Part shown: positions 19,601-27,697 of the stretch, piece after piece | Position numbering within the stretch: the first letter of the stretch is position 1 | How the letters are laid out: each line of letters starts with the position of its first letter | Assembly (NCBI GenBank): GCA_019634735.1 | Contig: JAHCAT010000004.1 | Coordinates: forward strand, 186,001 to 250,000 | Length of the DNA: 64,000 bases | Source of the DNA: Lysobacterales bacterium | GTDB taxonomy: Bacteria; Pseudomonadota; Gammaproteobacteria; Xanthomonadales; UBA2363 | Reading direction: 5' to 3' | Notes under the pieces: generated by a model | The model's database searches: none | What the model was told of the DNA's origin: nothing | Seen by the model: only the letters and a program-made list of their open reading frames with translations | Position numbers and translations under genes: made by a program

Positions 19601-20706
19601 CTCAATGTGCCCGCCGACGTCTGTGCCGGGCCGAGGTCGTGGTCCGGCAGGTAACTTCGGATGCTGCGCCAGCGCGGCGGCAGTTGCGCGATGCCGCCGC
19701 CCTCCATGGCGAACCACAGGCTGCCCTCGCGATCCCGCAGGACATCCAGGATCATGCCGGCGGGAAGGGCCCGGACGCGCCCGGGTCGCGCCGGAAACAC
19801 CTGGACCAGGCCGCTCGGCGGATGCCAGCGCCGGATGCCGTCGATGCTGGCGTACCACAGGCTGTCGTCGGCATCGCCGGCCACGCCCCAGCCGGACACG
19901 CCAGCCAGCTCGGCCGGCAGCCCTGGCGTCCTGGCGTCGGTCGTTGACAGGGCGCGCAGGCCGGCATCGGTGGTCAGCCAGCGCAGGCCGCCGTGCTGCC
20001 GGATGTCGGCGACGATCGCCGGCCGGGTGACCTCGCCGGGCCCGACCAGCGGCACCGCCAGGAGACCGGTGTCGGGGTGCCAGCGGCACAGGCCCTCGGT
20101 GCTGCCGATCCAGACCGTGCCATCCGGGTCGACGTCCAGGGCGATGACGTGATCGGAACACGGTCCGGCCTTCGCCGCGTCGTCGTGCCAATGTCGGGTG
20201 ATGCGGCCGTCGATCGCCAGTCGCGCCAGGCCGGTGCCGAACCCGCCCAGCCAGATGCCGCCGAGGCCATCGGGGGCCAGTGCCCAGATGCGGTCGCCGG
20301 GCAGGCTGGCATCGTCGCCGGCGCGATGCCGCCAGGTCTCGAAGTCGTTGCTGTCGCGGCGGTAGCGGGCGACGCCGGCGTCGTTGACCGACACCCAGAC
20401 CTGGTCGAGCGGATCGACCAGCACTTGCTGCACGTCGTTGCCCGGCAGGCTGCCGGCACGATCCGGATCGTGCCGCCAGACCGTGAAGCCATGGCCGTCG
20501 AAGCGCGCCAGACCGTCGAGGGTGGCCAGCCACAGATTCCCGGCGCGGTCCTGGGCCAGGCGATGAACGGTGTTGGAGGGCAGGCCGTCGGCGCTTCCGA
20601 GCAGCCGGAACAGCGGCCGCTCCGGCGGCGCCCCGAGCTCGCTGGCTGCGGCCGCTCCGGCGGCCGGCAGCAGCATGGCAAGCAACGCGAACATCCGGGT
20701 CGGCAT
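16693..20706 (-). CDS. Hybrid sensor histidine kinase with periplasmic beta-propeller
   Basis: A 1337-residue hybrid two-component sensor. The signal peptide (about 1-21) is followed by about 14 two-component-regulator propeller repeats (patterns such as LAQDRAGNLWLATLDGLARFD), a Y_Y_Y-type beta domain and one transmembrane helix (about 790-810). The HisKA has phospho-acceptor His near 841 in VGHELRTPL, and the HATPase carries an N box (NLLGNAIKFT) and G boxes (DQGPGL, GAGLGLAIS). A degenerate receiver-like segment (about 1055-1190) lacks the phospho-Asp. The true receiver follows, with VVEDDPAQ and Asp near 1260 in VVLDLNLPG. No DNA-binding domain is present. Propeller sensors of this layout often sense polysaccharides. 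Residues about 1095-1117 are encoded by a dispersed intergenic repeat. No partner gene is adjacent. Confidence 0.88.
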   Translation of the reverse strand: MPTRMFALLAMLLPAAGAAAASELGAPPERPLFRLLGSADGLPSNTVHRLAQDRAGNLWLATLDGLARFDGHGFTVWRHDPDRAGSLPGNDVQQVLVDPLDQVWVSVNDAGVARYRRDSNDFETWRHRAGDDASLPGDRIWALAPDGLGGIWLGGFGTGLARLAIDGRITRHWHDDAAKAGPCSDHVIALDVDPDGTVWIGSTEGLCRWHPDTGLLAVPLVGPGEVTRPAIVADIRQHGGLRWLTTDAGLRALSTTDARTPGLPAELAGVSGWGVAGDADDSLWYASIDGIRRWHPPSGLVQVFPARPGRVRALPAGMILDVLRDREGSLWFAMEGGGIAQLPPRWRSIRSYLPDHDLGPAQTSAGTLRMVQTDALGRVWLAGHPAAGLLELDPASGQVRRWTGQREGGVLPDSRIRGVAASADGTVWTGHHGTVHRWHPDGSRLWQQDDEGRAFPSTPVLRMAQSPAGDILTAFGGGGLAWFRGDLSEVRFQFLGDRQALPCAEITDIRFDRRGATWLACERGLLRTEPGAWQPEAVAGSGDLPVLGLDFAPDDSLWLHRPGMLARYRVRADGRIEQIEAVAAAQGLPAVAGGGVMVDADGRVWLTSQRGLHAWLPEQRTLRVFDEADGLPGVEFARSPPQRLPGGLLVAAVQTGVVVIDTRSLLAPLPVARLRWHEASVQRDGRSVPLDTGTGTLQLRHGDHDLRLAVRLDSFHKPRAQRFRFRLDGADGDEGLDSDGPERVFERLSSGRHALQVSASNSDGQAAIAPLTLLVEVEAPPWRRAPALVVYALSLGLCAVAGQQALRRRLQRRHRRLLAAERQRWAQQASAAKTRFLARVGHELRTPLAGLLGMNALLQNGPLASRQRHCSQSIQQAGEHLLRLVNDLLDLARIESGTLILSPAATPLLDLLDEVLGDVEAAAAGKGLGLSVRIDTPVPGSLHTDRQRLRQVLVNLLGNAIKFTATGRVRLRVDHRGGQLRFLVEDQGPGLTPALRQRRFQPWSQDGHGRRAGGAGLGLAISSELCGLLGADLGARDRDGGGSAFWVSLAVPGPPQWPAAGLPALLLADGDAGRADDLQATLAALGASSAITHPARMAHGPAAATADLLDGPATRPQDISGPGPEGTLPPGALLLAAVDDADALSALRGRYPPGQAVLLRLPLDIDAGDLPAGWATVHGCWRPGALLSACRMLAMSGAGAPEPSGRTQDTLRDLDLLVVEDDPAQREVMATRLAADGAEVVSVDNGLAALTHLEVARFDAVVLDLNLPGLDGQGVLRALGRLQGARMPPVLVVTAGYSDEVAGECLALGARAVLAKPVDPGELARRLRDLVDATASR
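17354..17424. repeat. Copy of dispersed repeat inside kinase coding sequence
   Basis: This 71-bp segment aligns without gaps to 45150-45220, an intergenic copy; I count roughly 80% identity, with the core gaagatcgg.gg.cgcagca strictly conserved apart from single changes. Here it is translated in frame on the minus strand inside the degenerate receiver region of the hybrid kinase. Confidence 0.65.
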
Positions 20707-20817
20707 CGCCCCAGACTAGGTGGAGCGACCCGTCGCACCCATCGGAACCGGCCGCTGCCGGGTGTAGGAATTTTCCGATGTCGCCGCGACGCCGGGCGCG
20801 CGCCGGGTTCCGGGCGG

Positions 20818-21903
20818 TCAGCCGGGGCCGGCGTGCCAGCGCGGGCTGAGCCGGGCCACGGCGTCCACCAGGGCGCCGAGGTGCTCGGGACGGACCTGCG
20901 GGGTGATGCCGTGACCCAGGTTGAAGACATGGCCGGGACCGTGCCCGTAGTCGGCCAGCACGGCGTCCGCCTCGCGTTCGATCGCGGCCGGGTCGGCGTA
21001 GAGCAGGGCCGGGTCCAGGTTGCCCTGCAGGGCGACCCGGTCGCCGGTCAGGGCGCGCGCCTCGGCCAGGCCCTGGGTCCAGTCCAGGCCGAGGGCGTCG
21101 GCGCCGGTATCGGCCAGGGCGGTCAGGTGGCTGCCGTTGGCGCCCTTGGCGAACACGATCACCGGCACCCGGTCGGGGTCGTCGCCCTGGCCCAGGGCGG
21201 CGACTATGCGCGCCAGGTAGCGCAGCGAGAATTCGCGGAAATGGTGCGGCGCCAGCACGCCACCCCAGGAATCGAACACCTGCAGGGCCTGGGCACCGGC
21301 GGCGCGCTGCGCCGACAGGTAGTCGATGATCGCGGTGGTCAGCACGTCCAGCAGGCGGTGCATCAGCGCCGGCTGCTCGGCGAGCAGCGCCTTGGCGCGC
21401 CGGAAATCGGTGCCGCCGCCGCCCTCGATCATGTAGCAGGCCAGTGTCCAGGGGCTGCCGGAGAAGCCGATCAGCGGCACCTTGCCGGCCAGCTCGCGGC
21501 GGATGAGAGACACCGCGTCGATCACGTAGCGCAGCTCGACCTGCGGATCCGGCGCGGCCAGGGCCTCGATGTCGGCGGCGCTGCGCAGGGGCCGCGCGAA
21601 CCGCGGTCCCTCGCCCTCGACAAAGGACAGGCCCAGGCCCATGGCATCGGGAATGGTGAGGATGTCCGAGAACAGGATGGCGGCGTCGAGCGGAAAGCGC
21701 GCCAGCGGCTGCAGGGTCACCTCGCAGGCCAGTTCGGGCGTCTGGCACAGGGCCATGAAGCTGCCCGCGCGCTCGCGGCTGGCCCGGTACTCGGGCAGGT
21801 AGCGGCCGGCCTGGCGCATGATCCAGACCGGGGTGCGGTCGACGGGTTGCCGGCGCAGGGCGCGCAGCAGGCGGTCGTTGAGCAGGGGCGGGTGGCTGGT
21901 CAT
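20818..21903 (-). CDS. hemE: Uroporphyrinogen decarboxylase
   Basis: A 361-residue cytoplasmic enzyme that decarboxylates the four acetate groups of uroporphyrinogen III to coproporphyrinogen III in haem synthesis. The signature [18 protein letters not shown] is near the N-terminus (about 20-37), and [18 protein letters not shown] and FAKGANG loops match the family. I start at ATG 21903 ([10 protein letters not shown]); the frame extends nine codons further upstream, but this start fits the family length. It lies near aroB/aroK, a frequent neighbourhood in Lysobacterales. The 111-bp gap to the sensor kinase downstream does not suggest an operon. Confidence 0.95.
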   Translation of the reverse strand: MTSHPPLLNDRLLRALRRQPVDRTPVWIMRQAGRYLPEYRASRERAGSFMALCQTPELACEVTLQPLARFPLDAAILFSDILTIPDAMGLGLSFVEGEGPRFARPLRSAADIEALAAPDPQVELRYVIDAVSLIRRELAGKVPLIGFSGSPWTLACYMIEGGGGTDFRRAKALLAEQPALMHRLLDVLTTAIIDYLSAQRAAGAQALQVFDSWGGVLAPHHFREFSLRYLARIVAALGQGDDPDRVPVIVFAKGANGSHLTALADTGADALGLDWTQGLAEARALTGDRVALQGNLDPALLYADPAAIEREADAVLADYGHGPGHVFNLGHGITPQVRPEHLGALVDAVARLSPRWHAGPG

Positions 21904-21955
21904 CGGGGTCACTCGGAATCCTGGGGGCAAGGGCCGGCGACCGGCGCCGGGCCGG

Positions 21956-22213
21956 TCAGTCGGAGGGCGGCTGGGCGCCTTCGGCGAAGGTGATGCGCAG
22001 GCCGCGTCGGATCTCCCGGTCGCGGGCGGCTTCGAAGGCCGCGACCGCGCTGTCCCGGTCGGGGTGCACGCTGCGCCGCACCTGGCTGCGTCCGCCGATC
22101 TCGCCGCTTTCCCGCATCAGCGTGTAACCCCCCAGCAGGTCGGCCTGGAGGATCAGCTGGCAAAAGCGGGGCGGCGCGCCGGTGGCCGGCGGCTGCTGGA
22201 GGAACATGCGCAT
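21956..22213 (-). CDS. Small WGR-domain protein
   Basis: An 85-residue protein consisting almost only of a WGR domain: [20 protein letters not shown] then an aromatic/basic run and [13 protein letters not shown]. The canonical tryptophan of W-G-R is replaced here by G-G-R. In other proteins WGR domains bind nucleic acids next to PARP or MolR modules; free-standing copies are of unknown function. It ends 52 bp before hemE on the same strand. A second Met follows two residues in, so the start could be 22207. Confidence 0.65.
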   Translation of the reverse strand: MRMFLQQPPATGAPPRFCQLILQADLLGGYTLMRESGEIGGRSQVRRSVHPDRDSAVAAFEAARDREIRRGLRITFAEGAQPPSD

Positions 22214-22240
22214 GACGGCATTCTACTGGTGCGCCGGCTG

Positions 22241-22345
22241 GCCCGGAAATTTCATGAGGACGCGCAGCGAGGCCGTCGAGGCCGCGCCAGGGCACGAGGA
22301 TCGGCAGCCGCGGCAGGGGTCCCGGGAAACGTCCGGGCCGGGATG
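22241..22345. repeat. Dispersed intergenic repeat copy
   Basis: Begins with atttcatgaggacgcgcag and continues gcgaggccgtcgag, ggatcggcagccgcggcag and gtcccgggaaacgtccggg. The same order of blocks recurs at 45150, 17354, 25117 (inverted) and 53944-54250 (inverted, tandem). It lies in the 289-bp gap between the WGR gene and the pirin gene; the rest of that gap holds no ORF I support. Confidence 0.55.
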
Positions 22346-22502
22346 CAGGTTGCCGCCAGGCTGCGTCGTCGTCGGCGGATACCGAAACAACCCGGTGCCC
22401 GTCGTGCCCCTCGCGCGTCCGGCCGTGGCGCCGGTCGCGTCATGCATGGCCGCGTGCGCGATGGGTCGGCTTACACTGGGGGCCTGGCGAACGGAGCGAG
22501 CG

Positions 22503-23396
22503 ATGTCCCTGATCCGCATCGATGCCCAGCCGCGCGACCTGGGCGACGGCTTCGTGGTCCGCCGGCTGCTGCCGGCAGCGAAACTGCGTACGGTCGGCCC
22601 CTTCGTGTTCCTCGACCATTTCGGGCCGGTCGACTTCGCGCCCGGCCAGGGCATGGACGTTCGGCCGCACCCGCACATCGGCCTGGCCACCCTGACCTGG
22701 TTGTTCGACGGGGCGATCCGCCATCGCGACAGCCTGGGCAGCGCGCTCGACATCGAGCCCGGGGCGGTCAACTGGATGATCGCCGGTCGCGGCATCGTCC
22801 ATTCCGAACGGACGCCGCCGGCGCTGCGCGAGCGCGGCCAGCGCCTGCACGGCATCCAGACCTGGATGGCGCTGCCGCTTGCCGACGAGGCCATGGCGCC
22901 GGCCTTCGTGCACGTACCGGCCGAGCAGCTGCCACGGCGCACCGGCGACGGCTTCGAGGCCACGGTGGTCGCCGGCGATGCCTGGCGCCTGCGTTCGCCG
23001 GTGCCGGTGCGCAGCCGCACCCTGTACCTGTCCCTGCGGCTGGCGGCGGGCGCCACCCTCGAGCTTCCCGCCGACCATCCCGAGCGGGCGATCTATTGCG
23101 CCCAGGGCCGCCTGGCCGTGGCCGGCACCACGGTCTCGGCCGGCGAGCTGCTGGCGCTGCCGCCCGGCCCGCTGGCGGTGGCCGCCGGCGGCGAGAGCCT
23201 GGCGGTGGTGGTCGGCGGCGAGCCGCTGGACACTGGTCCGGAGAATTCGGCGGCGCAACCCCGTCACCTGCGCTGGAACTTCGTGGCCAGCCGGCAGGCC
23301 GACATCGAGGCGGCCGCTGCGGCATGGCAGACGAGCGACACCGCGCGCTTTCCCGACGTGCCGGGCGAGGTCGACAGGATTCCCTGGCCCGCCTGA
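22503..23396 (+). CDS. Pirin family protein
   Basis: A 297-residue bicupin of the pirin family. The N-terminal cupin shows the metal-binding pattern FLDHFGPVDF...RPHPHIGLATLTWLFDG, with histidines and a glutamate later in RGIVHSER; the C-terminal cupin is shorter (HPERAIYCAQGRL). Bacterial pirins have been reported as quercetin dioxygenases or as modulators of metabolic enzymes, and the role here is open. Start ATG 22503 was chosen because the longer open frame upstream runs through a dispersed repeat and has no family similarity. It is convergent with aroB, 41 bp apart. Confidence 0.88.
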   Translation: MSLIRIDAQPRDLGDGFVVRRLLPAAKLRTVGPFVFLDHFGPVDFAPGQGMDVRPHPHIGLATLTWLFDGAIRHRDSLGSALDIEPGAVNWMIAGRGIVHSERTPPALRERGQRLHGIQTWMALPLADEAMAPAFVHVPAEQLPRRTGDGFEATVVAGDAWRLRSPVPVRSRTLYLSLRLAAGATLELPADHPERAIYCAQGRLAVAGTTVSAGELLALPPGPLAVAAGGESLAVVVGGEPLDTGPENSAAQPRHLRWNFVASRQADIEAAAAAWQTSDTARFPDVPGEVDRIPWPA

Positions 23397-23437
23397 TTGC
23401 CCCTGATCTCCCCGCGGGGCGGCGCCAGGGGCGCGGT

Positions 23438-24514
23438 TCAGCCGGCCGCGAGCACCGCCCGCACCGCGTCCCCGGGCACGCCGGCGACCACCTCGGCGCG
23501 GCCGACACCGCGCCAGAGCACGAAGCGCAGGCCGTCGGCCTGGGCCTTCTTGTCCAGACGCATGTGGTCGAGCAGGGCATCCACGGGCATCGCCGGGTCG
23601 CCGCGCACCGGCAGCCCGAACCGTGCCAGCAAGGCGGCCAGTCGTTCGGCATCGGCGGTCGGCGCCAGACCCAGGGCGCTGGACAGGCGCGCCGCCTGCA
23701 CCATGCCCGCGGCCACCGCCTCGCCGTGCAGCCAGTGCCGGTAGCCATCCTCGGCCTCGATGGCGTGGCCGAAGGTATGTCCGAAGTTCAGCAGGGCGCG
23801 GTCGCCCTGCTCGCGTTCGTCGCGGGCGACGATGGCGGCCTTGTGACGCACGCTTGCGGCGATCGCCTCGATCATCGCCGCGGGCTCGCGCGCCAGCAGG
23901 GCCTGGGCGTGCTCTTCCAGCCAGTCCATCAGCCCCGGATCGGCGATCGCCGCGTACTTGACCACTTCGGCCAGGCCGGCGGCCAGTTCGCGGTCGGGCA
24001 GACTGGCCAGGGTGCCGGTATCGGCGATCACCGCCTGGGGCTGGTGGAAGGCGCCCACCAGGTTCTTGCCCTCGGGCAGGTTGACCGCGGTCTTGCCGCC
24101 GACCGAGGAATCGACCATGGCCAGCAAGGTGGTCGGCACCTGCAGCAGGCGCACGCCGCGCATCCAGCAGGCCGCCGCGAAGCCGGCCAGGTCGCCGACC
24201 ATGCCGCCGCCCAGTGCGACCACCGTCGCGTCCCGGGTCGCGCGCATCGCCGCCAGCGCCGAGAAGATGCCGGCACAGTGCGCCAGCGTCTTGCTGGCCT
24301 CGCCTGCCGGGACCACGTGCAGGGCGTCGGCGGTCAGGCCCAGCCGTTCGATCACGGATTTGCCGTAGCGTGGCGCGACATTGCCGTCGCTGACCACCAG
24401 GCAGGGTGCGCCGGTTCGCAAGCCTTGCCACATGGCGGCGTCGGTGAGCAGGCCCTCGCCGATGGCGACCTGGTAGGCGCGTTCGCCCAGCGCCACGTCG
24501 ACGGTCCGGTTCAT
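23438..24514 (-). CDS. aroB: 3-dehydroquinate synthase
   Basis: A 358-residue NAD- and metal-dependent enzyme that converts DAHP to 3-dehydroquinate, the second step of the shikimate pathway. GGGMVGDLAGF (about 97-107), PTTLLAMVDSSVGGKTAVN and LNFGHTFGHAIE provide the NAD and metal sites. The length is typical (362 in E. coli). ATG 24514 overlaps the aroK stop (ATGA), giving a coupled aroKB pair. Confidence 0.96.
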   Translation of the reverse strand: MNRTVDVALGERAYQVAIGEGLLTDAAMWQGLRTGAPCLVVSDGNVAPRYGKSVIERLGLTADALHVVPAGEASKTLAHCAGIFSALAAMRATRDATVVALGGGMVGDLAGFAAACWMRGVRLLQVPTTLLAMVDSSVGGKTAVNLPEGKNLVGAFHQPQAVIADTGTLASLPDRELAAGLAEVVKYAAIADPGLMDWLEEHAQALLAREPAAMIEAIAASVRHKAAIVARDEREQGDRALLNFGHTFGHAIEAEDGYRHWLHGEAVAAGMVQAARLSSALGLAPTADAERLAALLARFGLPVRGDPAMPVDALLDHMRLDKKAQADGLRFVLWRGVGRAEVVAGVPGDAVRAVLAAG

Positions 24515-25056
24515 GGCATGCCACCGGTCGTCGCGGTGTCCGGCCGTGCCAGCAGTCCGGCCAGCGCCCGTGCCGCCTGGGCCGGCGGTCCGGAGGGGTG
24601 GAAGCGCAGGTGCGCGGTGGCCCCGTACAGGGGCTCGCGCTGCTCGGCGAGGGACTCCAGGCGCGCGCGCCGGTCGGGCACCTGCAGCAGCGGCCGCTGG
24701 CGGTCGCGCGCGAGGCGTCCCAGCTGCTCCTCGATGGTCGCGGCCAGGTGGACCACCAGGGCGTGCTCGCGCAGGCGTGCGCGATTGCCCGGGTCGAGCA
24801 CGACACCGCCCCCGCAGGCGATCAGACTGGGCAGCGGCGCCGCCAGCGCACGCGCGAGGGCCTCCGACTCGCGGCGCCGGAAGCCGGACTCGCCCTCGTG
24901 CTCGAAGATCAGGGCGACGCGAGCGCCGGCCGTCGCTTCGATCGCGTGGTCGAGATCGACGAACGGCCGTCCGAGCAGGTCGGCGAGCGCCCGCCCGATG
25001 CTGCTCTTGCCGGCACCGGTGGGGCCCACCAGGGCGATGTGCTCTGCGCATGCCAT
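24511..25056 (-). CDS. aroK: Shikimate kinase
   Basis: A 181-residue kinase that phosphorylates shikimate with ATP. The P-loop GPTGAGKSSIG is at about 11-21, the shikimate-binding DLDHAIE at about 34-40, the RRRESEAL segment around 60, and CGGGVVL near 80, all canonical. The lid region has RPLLQ. It is the first gene of the aroKB operon and is coupled to aroB by a 4-bp overlap. Confidence 0.95.
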   Translation of the reverse strand: MACAEHIALVGPTGAGKSSIGRALADLLGRPFVDLDHAIEATAGARVALIFEHEGESGFRRRESEALARALAAPLPSLIACGGGVVLDPGNRARLREHALVVHLAATIEEQLGRLARDRQRPLLQVPDRRARLESLAEQREPLYGATAHLRFHPSGPPAQAARALAGLLARPDTATTGGMP

Positions 25057-25116
25057 CCGCTCGAAAGGTTAGCAGGCCCTGGCGCGGTCGCTTCATCGCT
25101 TTGTGGGAGTGCTGCC

Positions 25117-25190
25117 GAGTCCGCCGCGCCCAGCGCCACGGCGTCGATCCCGACGGCCCCGCCGCGCATCCTCATGAAATGGCCGGTCCG
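25117..25190. repeat. Dispersed intergenic repeat copy, inverted
   Basis: Read on the minus strand it gives ggccatttcatgaggatgcg, then gcggggccgtcgggatcg, the same blocks as at 22241 and 54150-54240. It occupies part of the 289-bp gap between aroK and the exosortase-like gene, which contains no other feature I support. Both flanking genes read away from it. Confidence 0.5.
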
Positions 25191-25345
25191 TATCTGCCCC
25201 GGGCAACCGGCAGCGACGGCGACCGAGGATCGACGGCCGCGCGTGGCCTGCGTCGTGGCCTGCCCACGACCGGCCCGCAGGGCCTGGCGCCGCGGCCCCG
25301 CTACACTGTGCGGCCACGCGAATTCCGCCCGCACGACGCCCCGCC

Positions 25346-25855
25346 ATGCTGCGATTCACCCTGGTCTTCACCGGCCTGCTGCTCGGCCTGTTCACGCTGT
25401 CACTGCTGCCGCCGGTCGAGCGCGCCGTCATCGAGCCGTTCACGACCGCGCTTGCCCAGGTCTGCACCGCCCTGGTGTCGATCTTCGACGGCAACGCGGT
25501 GACCGAGGGCCGGGTGATCCGCACCCTGGACGGCAGCTTCGGCATCAGCATCGAGCGGGGCTGCAACGGTGTCGAGGCGATGATCGTCCTCGCCGCCGGC
25601 GTGCTGGCCTTCCCGGCCACCTGGAAGCAGCGGCTGGCCGGCCTGGCGATCGGCTTCGTGGCCATCCAGGCGCTCAACCTGGTGCGCATCATCAGCCTGT
25701 TCTATCTGGGCCAGTGGAGCATGACCGCCTTCGAGTGGTTCCATCTCTACATCTGGCAGGCGCTGATCATCCTCGATGCCCTGGTGGTGTGGCTGCTCTG
25801 GCTGCGATACCTGGGCCGGCCGCGGCCATCCCAGGCAAGCCCTGCGCTCGCCTGA
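25346..25855 (+). CDS. xrtH: Exosortase H-like transmembrane protease/transpeptidase
   Basis: A 169-residue membrane protein with about five hydrophobic helices. It carries the exosortase/archaeosortase triad: Cys73 in IERGCNGVEAM, Arg114 in LNLVRIISLFYLG and His133 in FEWFHLYIWQ. Its small size and motif context fit exosortase H, which recognises IPTLxxWG-CTERM tails and processes exported proteins at the inner membrane. No protein in this window has such a tail, so its substrates lie elsewhere. Related families such as archaeosortase are less likely given the length. It is a single gene, with dodecin 106 bp downstream on the same strand. Confidence 0.78.
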   Translation: MLRFTLVFTGLLLGLFTLSLLPPVERAVIEPFTTALAQVCTALVSIFDGNAVTEGRVIRTLDGSFGISIERGCNGVEAMIVLAAGVLAFPATWKQRLAGLAIGFVAIQALNLVRIISLFYLGQWSMTAFEWFHLYIWQALIILDALVVWLLWLRYLGRPRPSQASPALA

Positions 25856-25961
25856 GCGCATTCCAGGGCGGATGCACCGGCCGGCCCCGGTCCGCTGCTT
25901 CCGCAGCCGCATTCGATGCTGCTAATCTGCCCGCACATGGCAGACCGAAGGGGGTAGCGTC

Positions 25962-26171
25962 ATGGCCACGCAGGTAGCAAAAGTCATCGAGATATTCGCC
26001 TCCTCGCCGAAAGGCATCGAGGATGCCGTCGAGAAGGGCCTGAAGAAGGCCGCCCAGACGGTCAACAACATCCGGGGCGCCTGGGTGAACGAGATCAAGG
26101 TGGTGACCAGCCCGGACGGCAAGGTGTCCGAGTGGCGGGTCAACCTGAAACTGACCTTCATCGTCGAGTGA
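25962..26171 (+). CDS. Dodecin
   Basis: A 69-residue protein with the dodecin beta-alpha-beta-beta pattern: KVIEIFASSPKGIEDAVEKG, then a helix, then AWVNEIKVVTSPDGKVSEW and NLKLTF. Dodecins form hollow dodecamers that store flavins or coenzyme A. The flavin-stacking Trp common in archaeal members would correspond to the W at residue 41 region (GAWVNEI). It is followed 20 bp later by an OmpR-type regulator on the same strand, possibly co-transcribed. Confidence 0.9.
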   Translation: MATQVAKVIEIFASSPKGIEDAVEKGLKKAAQTVNNIRGAWVNEIKVVTSPDGKVSEWRVNLKLTFIVE

Positions 26172-26190
26172 TCACGGGCCCGCGCGCGTC

Positions 26191-26913
26191 GTGAGCAGCG
26201 GCCCGGTCACCATCGGTCTGGTCGAGGACGATCCCGACCAGGCCGACCTGCTGGTGCAATGGTTGCAGGCGGCCGGCTACCGGTGCCTGCACTACGGCAC
26301 CGCCGCCGAATTCCGGCGCGGTCGCGGCCGGCATGCCGCCGACCTGGTGCTGCTCGACTGGGAACTGCCCGACAGCGACGGCCTGACCCTGCTGACCGAG
26401 GTCCGCAGCGACCCGGCGACCGCGGCCACGCCGGTGGTCATGCTGACCGTGCGCGCCGACGAGGACGATGTCGTCCAGGGCCTGCGCACCGGGGCCGACG
26501 ACTACATCGTCAAGCCGACCCTGCGCGCGGTCCTGCTGGCCCGGATCGAGGCGGTGCTGCGCCGCACCCAGCTGGCCCACGGCGCCGGCGAGGACATCGA
26601 CCTCAGCCCTTACGAGATCGACACCGAGCGCGCCCGCATCCTGATCGACGGGCGCGACACCGAGCTGACCCAGCGCGAGTTCGAGCTGGCGGTGTATATG
26701 TTCAGGCGGCACGGCCGCATCATCCGCCGGGAGACGCTGCTCGAGAGCGTCTGGCAGATCGCCGCCAACGTGCCGACCCGCACCGTCGACACCCATGTCA
26801 GCCGGCTGCGCCGCAAGCTGCAGCTGGACGGCATGTACGGCTGGCGCCTGGTCGCCGTCTACCAGCACGGCTACCGCCTGGAAAAGTTCGTCAGCAACGG
26901 CGAGCGCAGCTGA
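26191..26913 (+). CDS. OmpR/PhoB-family response regulator
   Basis: A 240-residue regulator. The receiver has acidic pocket D13/D14 (VEDDPD), phospho-Asp D56 in LLDWELP and Lys108 in YIVKP. The C-terminal winged helix contains LTQREFELAVYMFRRHG, TLLESVWQ and TRTVDTHVSRLRRKL. It binds DNA as a phosphorylated dimer in this family. No histidine kinase gene is adjacent, so it is an orphan. I chose GTG 26191; there is no clear Shine-Dalgarno, and the 20-bp gap after dodecin suggests read-through transcription. Confidence 0.88.
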   Translation: MSSGPVTIGLVEDDPDQADLLVQWLQAAGYRCLHYGTAAEFRRGRGRHAADLVLLDWELPDSDGLTLLTEVRSDPATAATPVVMLTVRADEDDVVQGLRTGADDYIVKPTLRAVLLARIEAVLRRTQLAHGAGEDIDLSPYEIDTERARILIDGRDTELTQREFELAVYMFRRHGRIIRRETLLESVWQIAANVPTRTVDTHVSRLRRKLQLDGMYGWRLVAVYQHGYRLEKFVSNGERS

Positions 26914-26976
26914 GCCCGGCCGGGCAGCGGTCCCGACGCAGTATCCTGCGCCTCCCATTCCGAGCAGGAGGCGGCC

Positions 26977-27567
26977 ATGCTGCCGCAGCGACTGATCGAC
27001 CGGTTCCATGAACTGCTCGCCGCCGCCGAGGCCGCCGGCGAGCCCGAGCCGACGGCGATGAGCCTCGCCACCGTCGACGACCTGGGGCAGCCCTGCGTCC
27101 GCGTGGTCCTGCTCAAGGCGCTGGACGCGCGCGGCTTCAGCTTCTACACCAACACCGAAAGCGACAAGGGCCGGCAGCTCGCCAGCCAGCCCCGTGCGGC
27201 GATCTGCTTCCTGTGGAAGCACCTGGACCAGGTCGTCCAGGTGCGCGCCCAGGGCGCCGTGGAAGCGGTCGACGACGCCGAGGCGGATGCCTATTTCGCA
27301 AGTCGTCCGTACGGCAGCCAGATCGGGGCGTGGGCCTCCGACCAGTCGCGACCGCTGGCCGATCGCGCCACCCTGGAGCGGCGCATCGCCGAAGCGCAGG
27401 CGCGCTTCGCGGGCGCGCCGGTGCCGCGCCCGCCGCACTGGGGCGGATACCGTCTGGTGCCCGACCGCCTGGAGTTCTGGCACGGCAGGGAGTACCGGCT
27501 GCACGACCGCTTCGTGTTCGAACGGGAGGAGTCCAATAACTGGCGAGAGTCCCGCCTGTTTCCCTGA
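26977..27567 (+). CDS. pdxH: Pyridoxamine/pyridoxine 5'-phosphate oxidase
   Basis: A 196-residue FMN enzyme that oxidises PNP or PMP to pyridoxal 5'-phosphate. RVVLLKALDARGFSFYTN, SRPYGSQIGAWAS and the terminal WRESRLFP (with the family's RL.P ending) are diagnostic. A strong GCAGGAGG Shine-Dalgarno precedes ATG 26977. It supplies the PLP cofactor used by enzymes such as MetB here, although nothing links their regulation. Confidence 0.94.
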   Translation: MLPQRLIDRFHELLAAAEAAGEPEPTAMSLATVDDLGQPCVRVVLLKALDARGFSFYTNTESDKGRQLASQPRAAICFLWKHLDQVVQVRAQGAVEAVDDAEADAYFASRPYGSQIGAWASDQSRPLADRATLERRIAEAQARFAGAPVPRPPHWGGYRLVPDRLEFWHGREYRLHDRFVFEREESNNWRESRLFP

Positions 27568-27697
27568 GCACGGATCGGCGCACACGAGCCCCTGCCCGAT
27601 GCGCCGTTCGCCCGGCTTGATTCGGTCCGGACAGGGGCGTATGGTGCAGCGCCGCATCACCGCTCCCTGACGGCCCGCCCCCGCCGACGCCACGTTC

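Noticed and set aside
25093..25692. Minus-strand frame antisense to the exosortase-like gene
   Set aside because: No family features; the plus strand has the catalytic Cys/Arg/His pattern and membrane helices.
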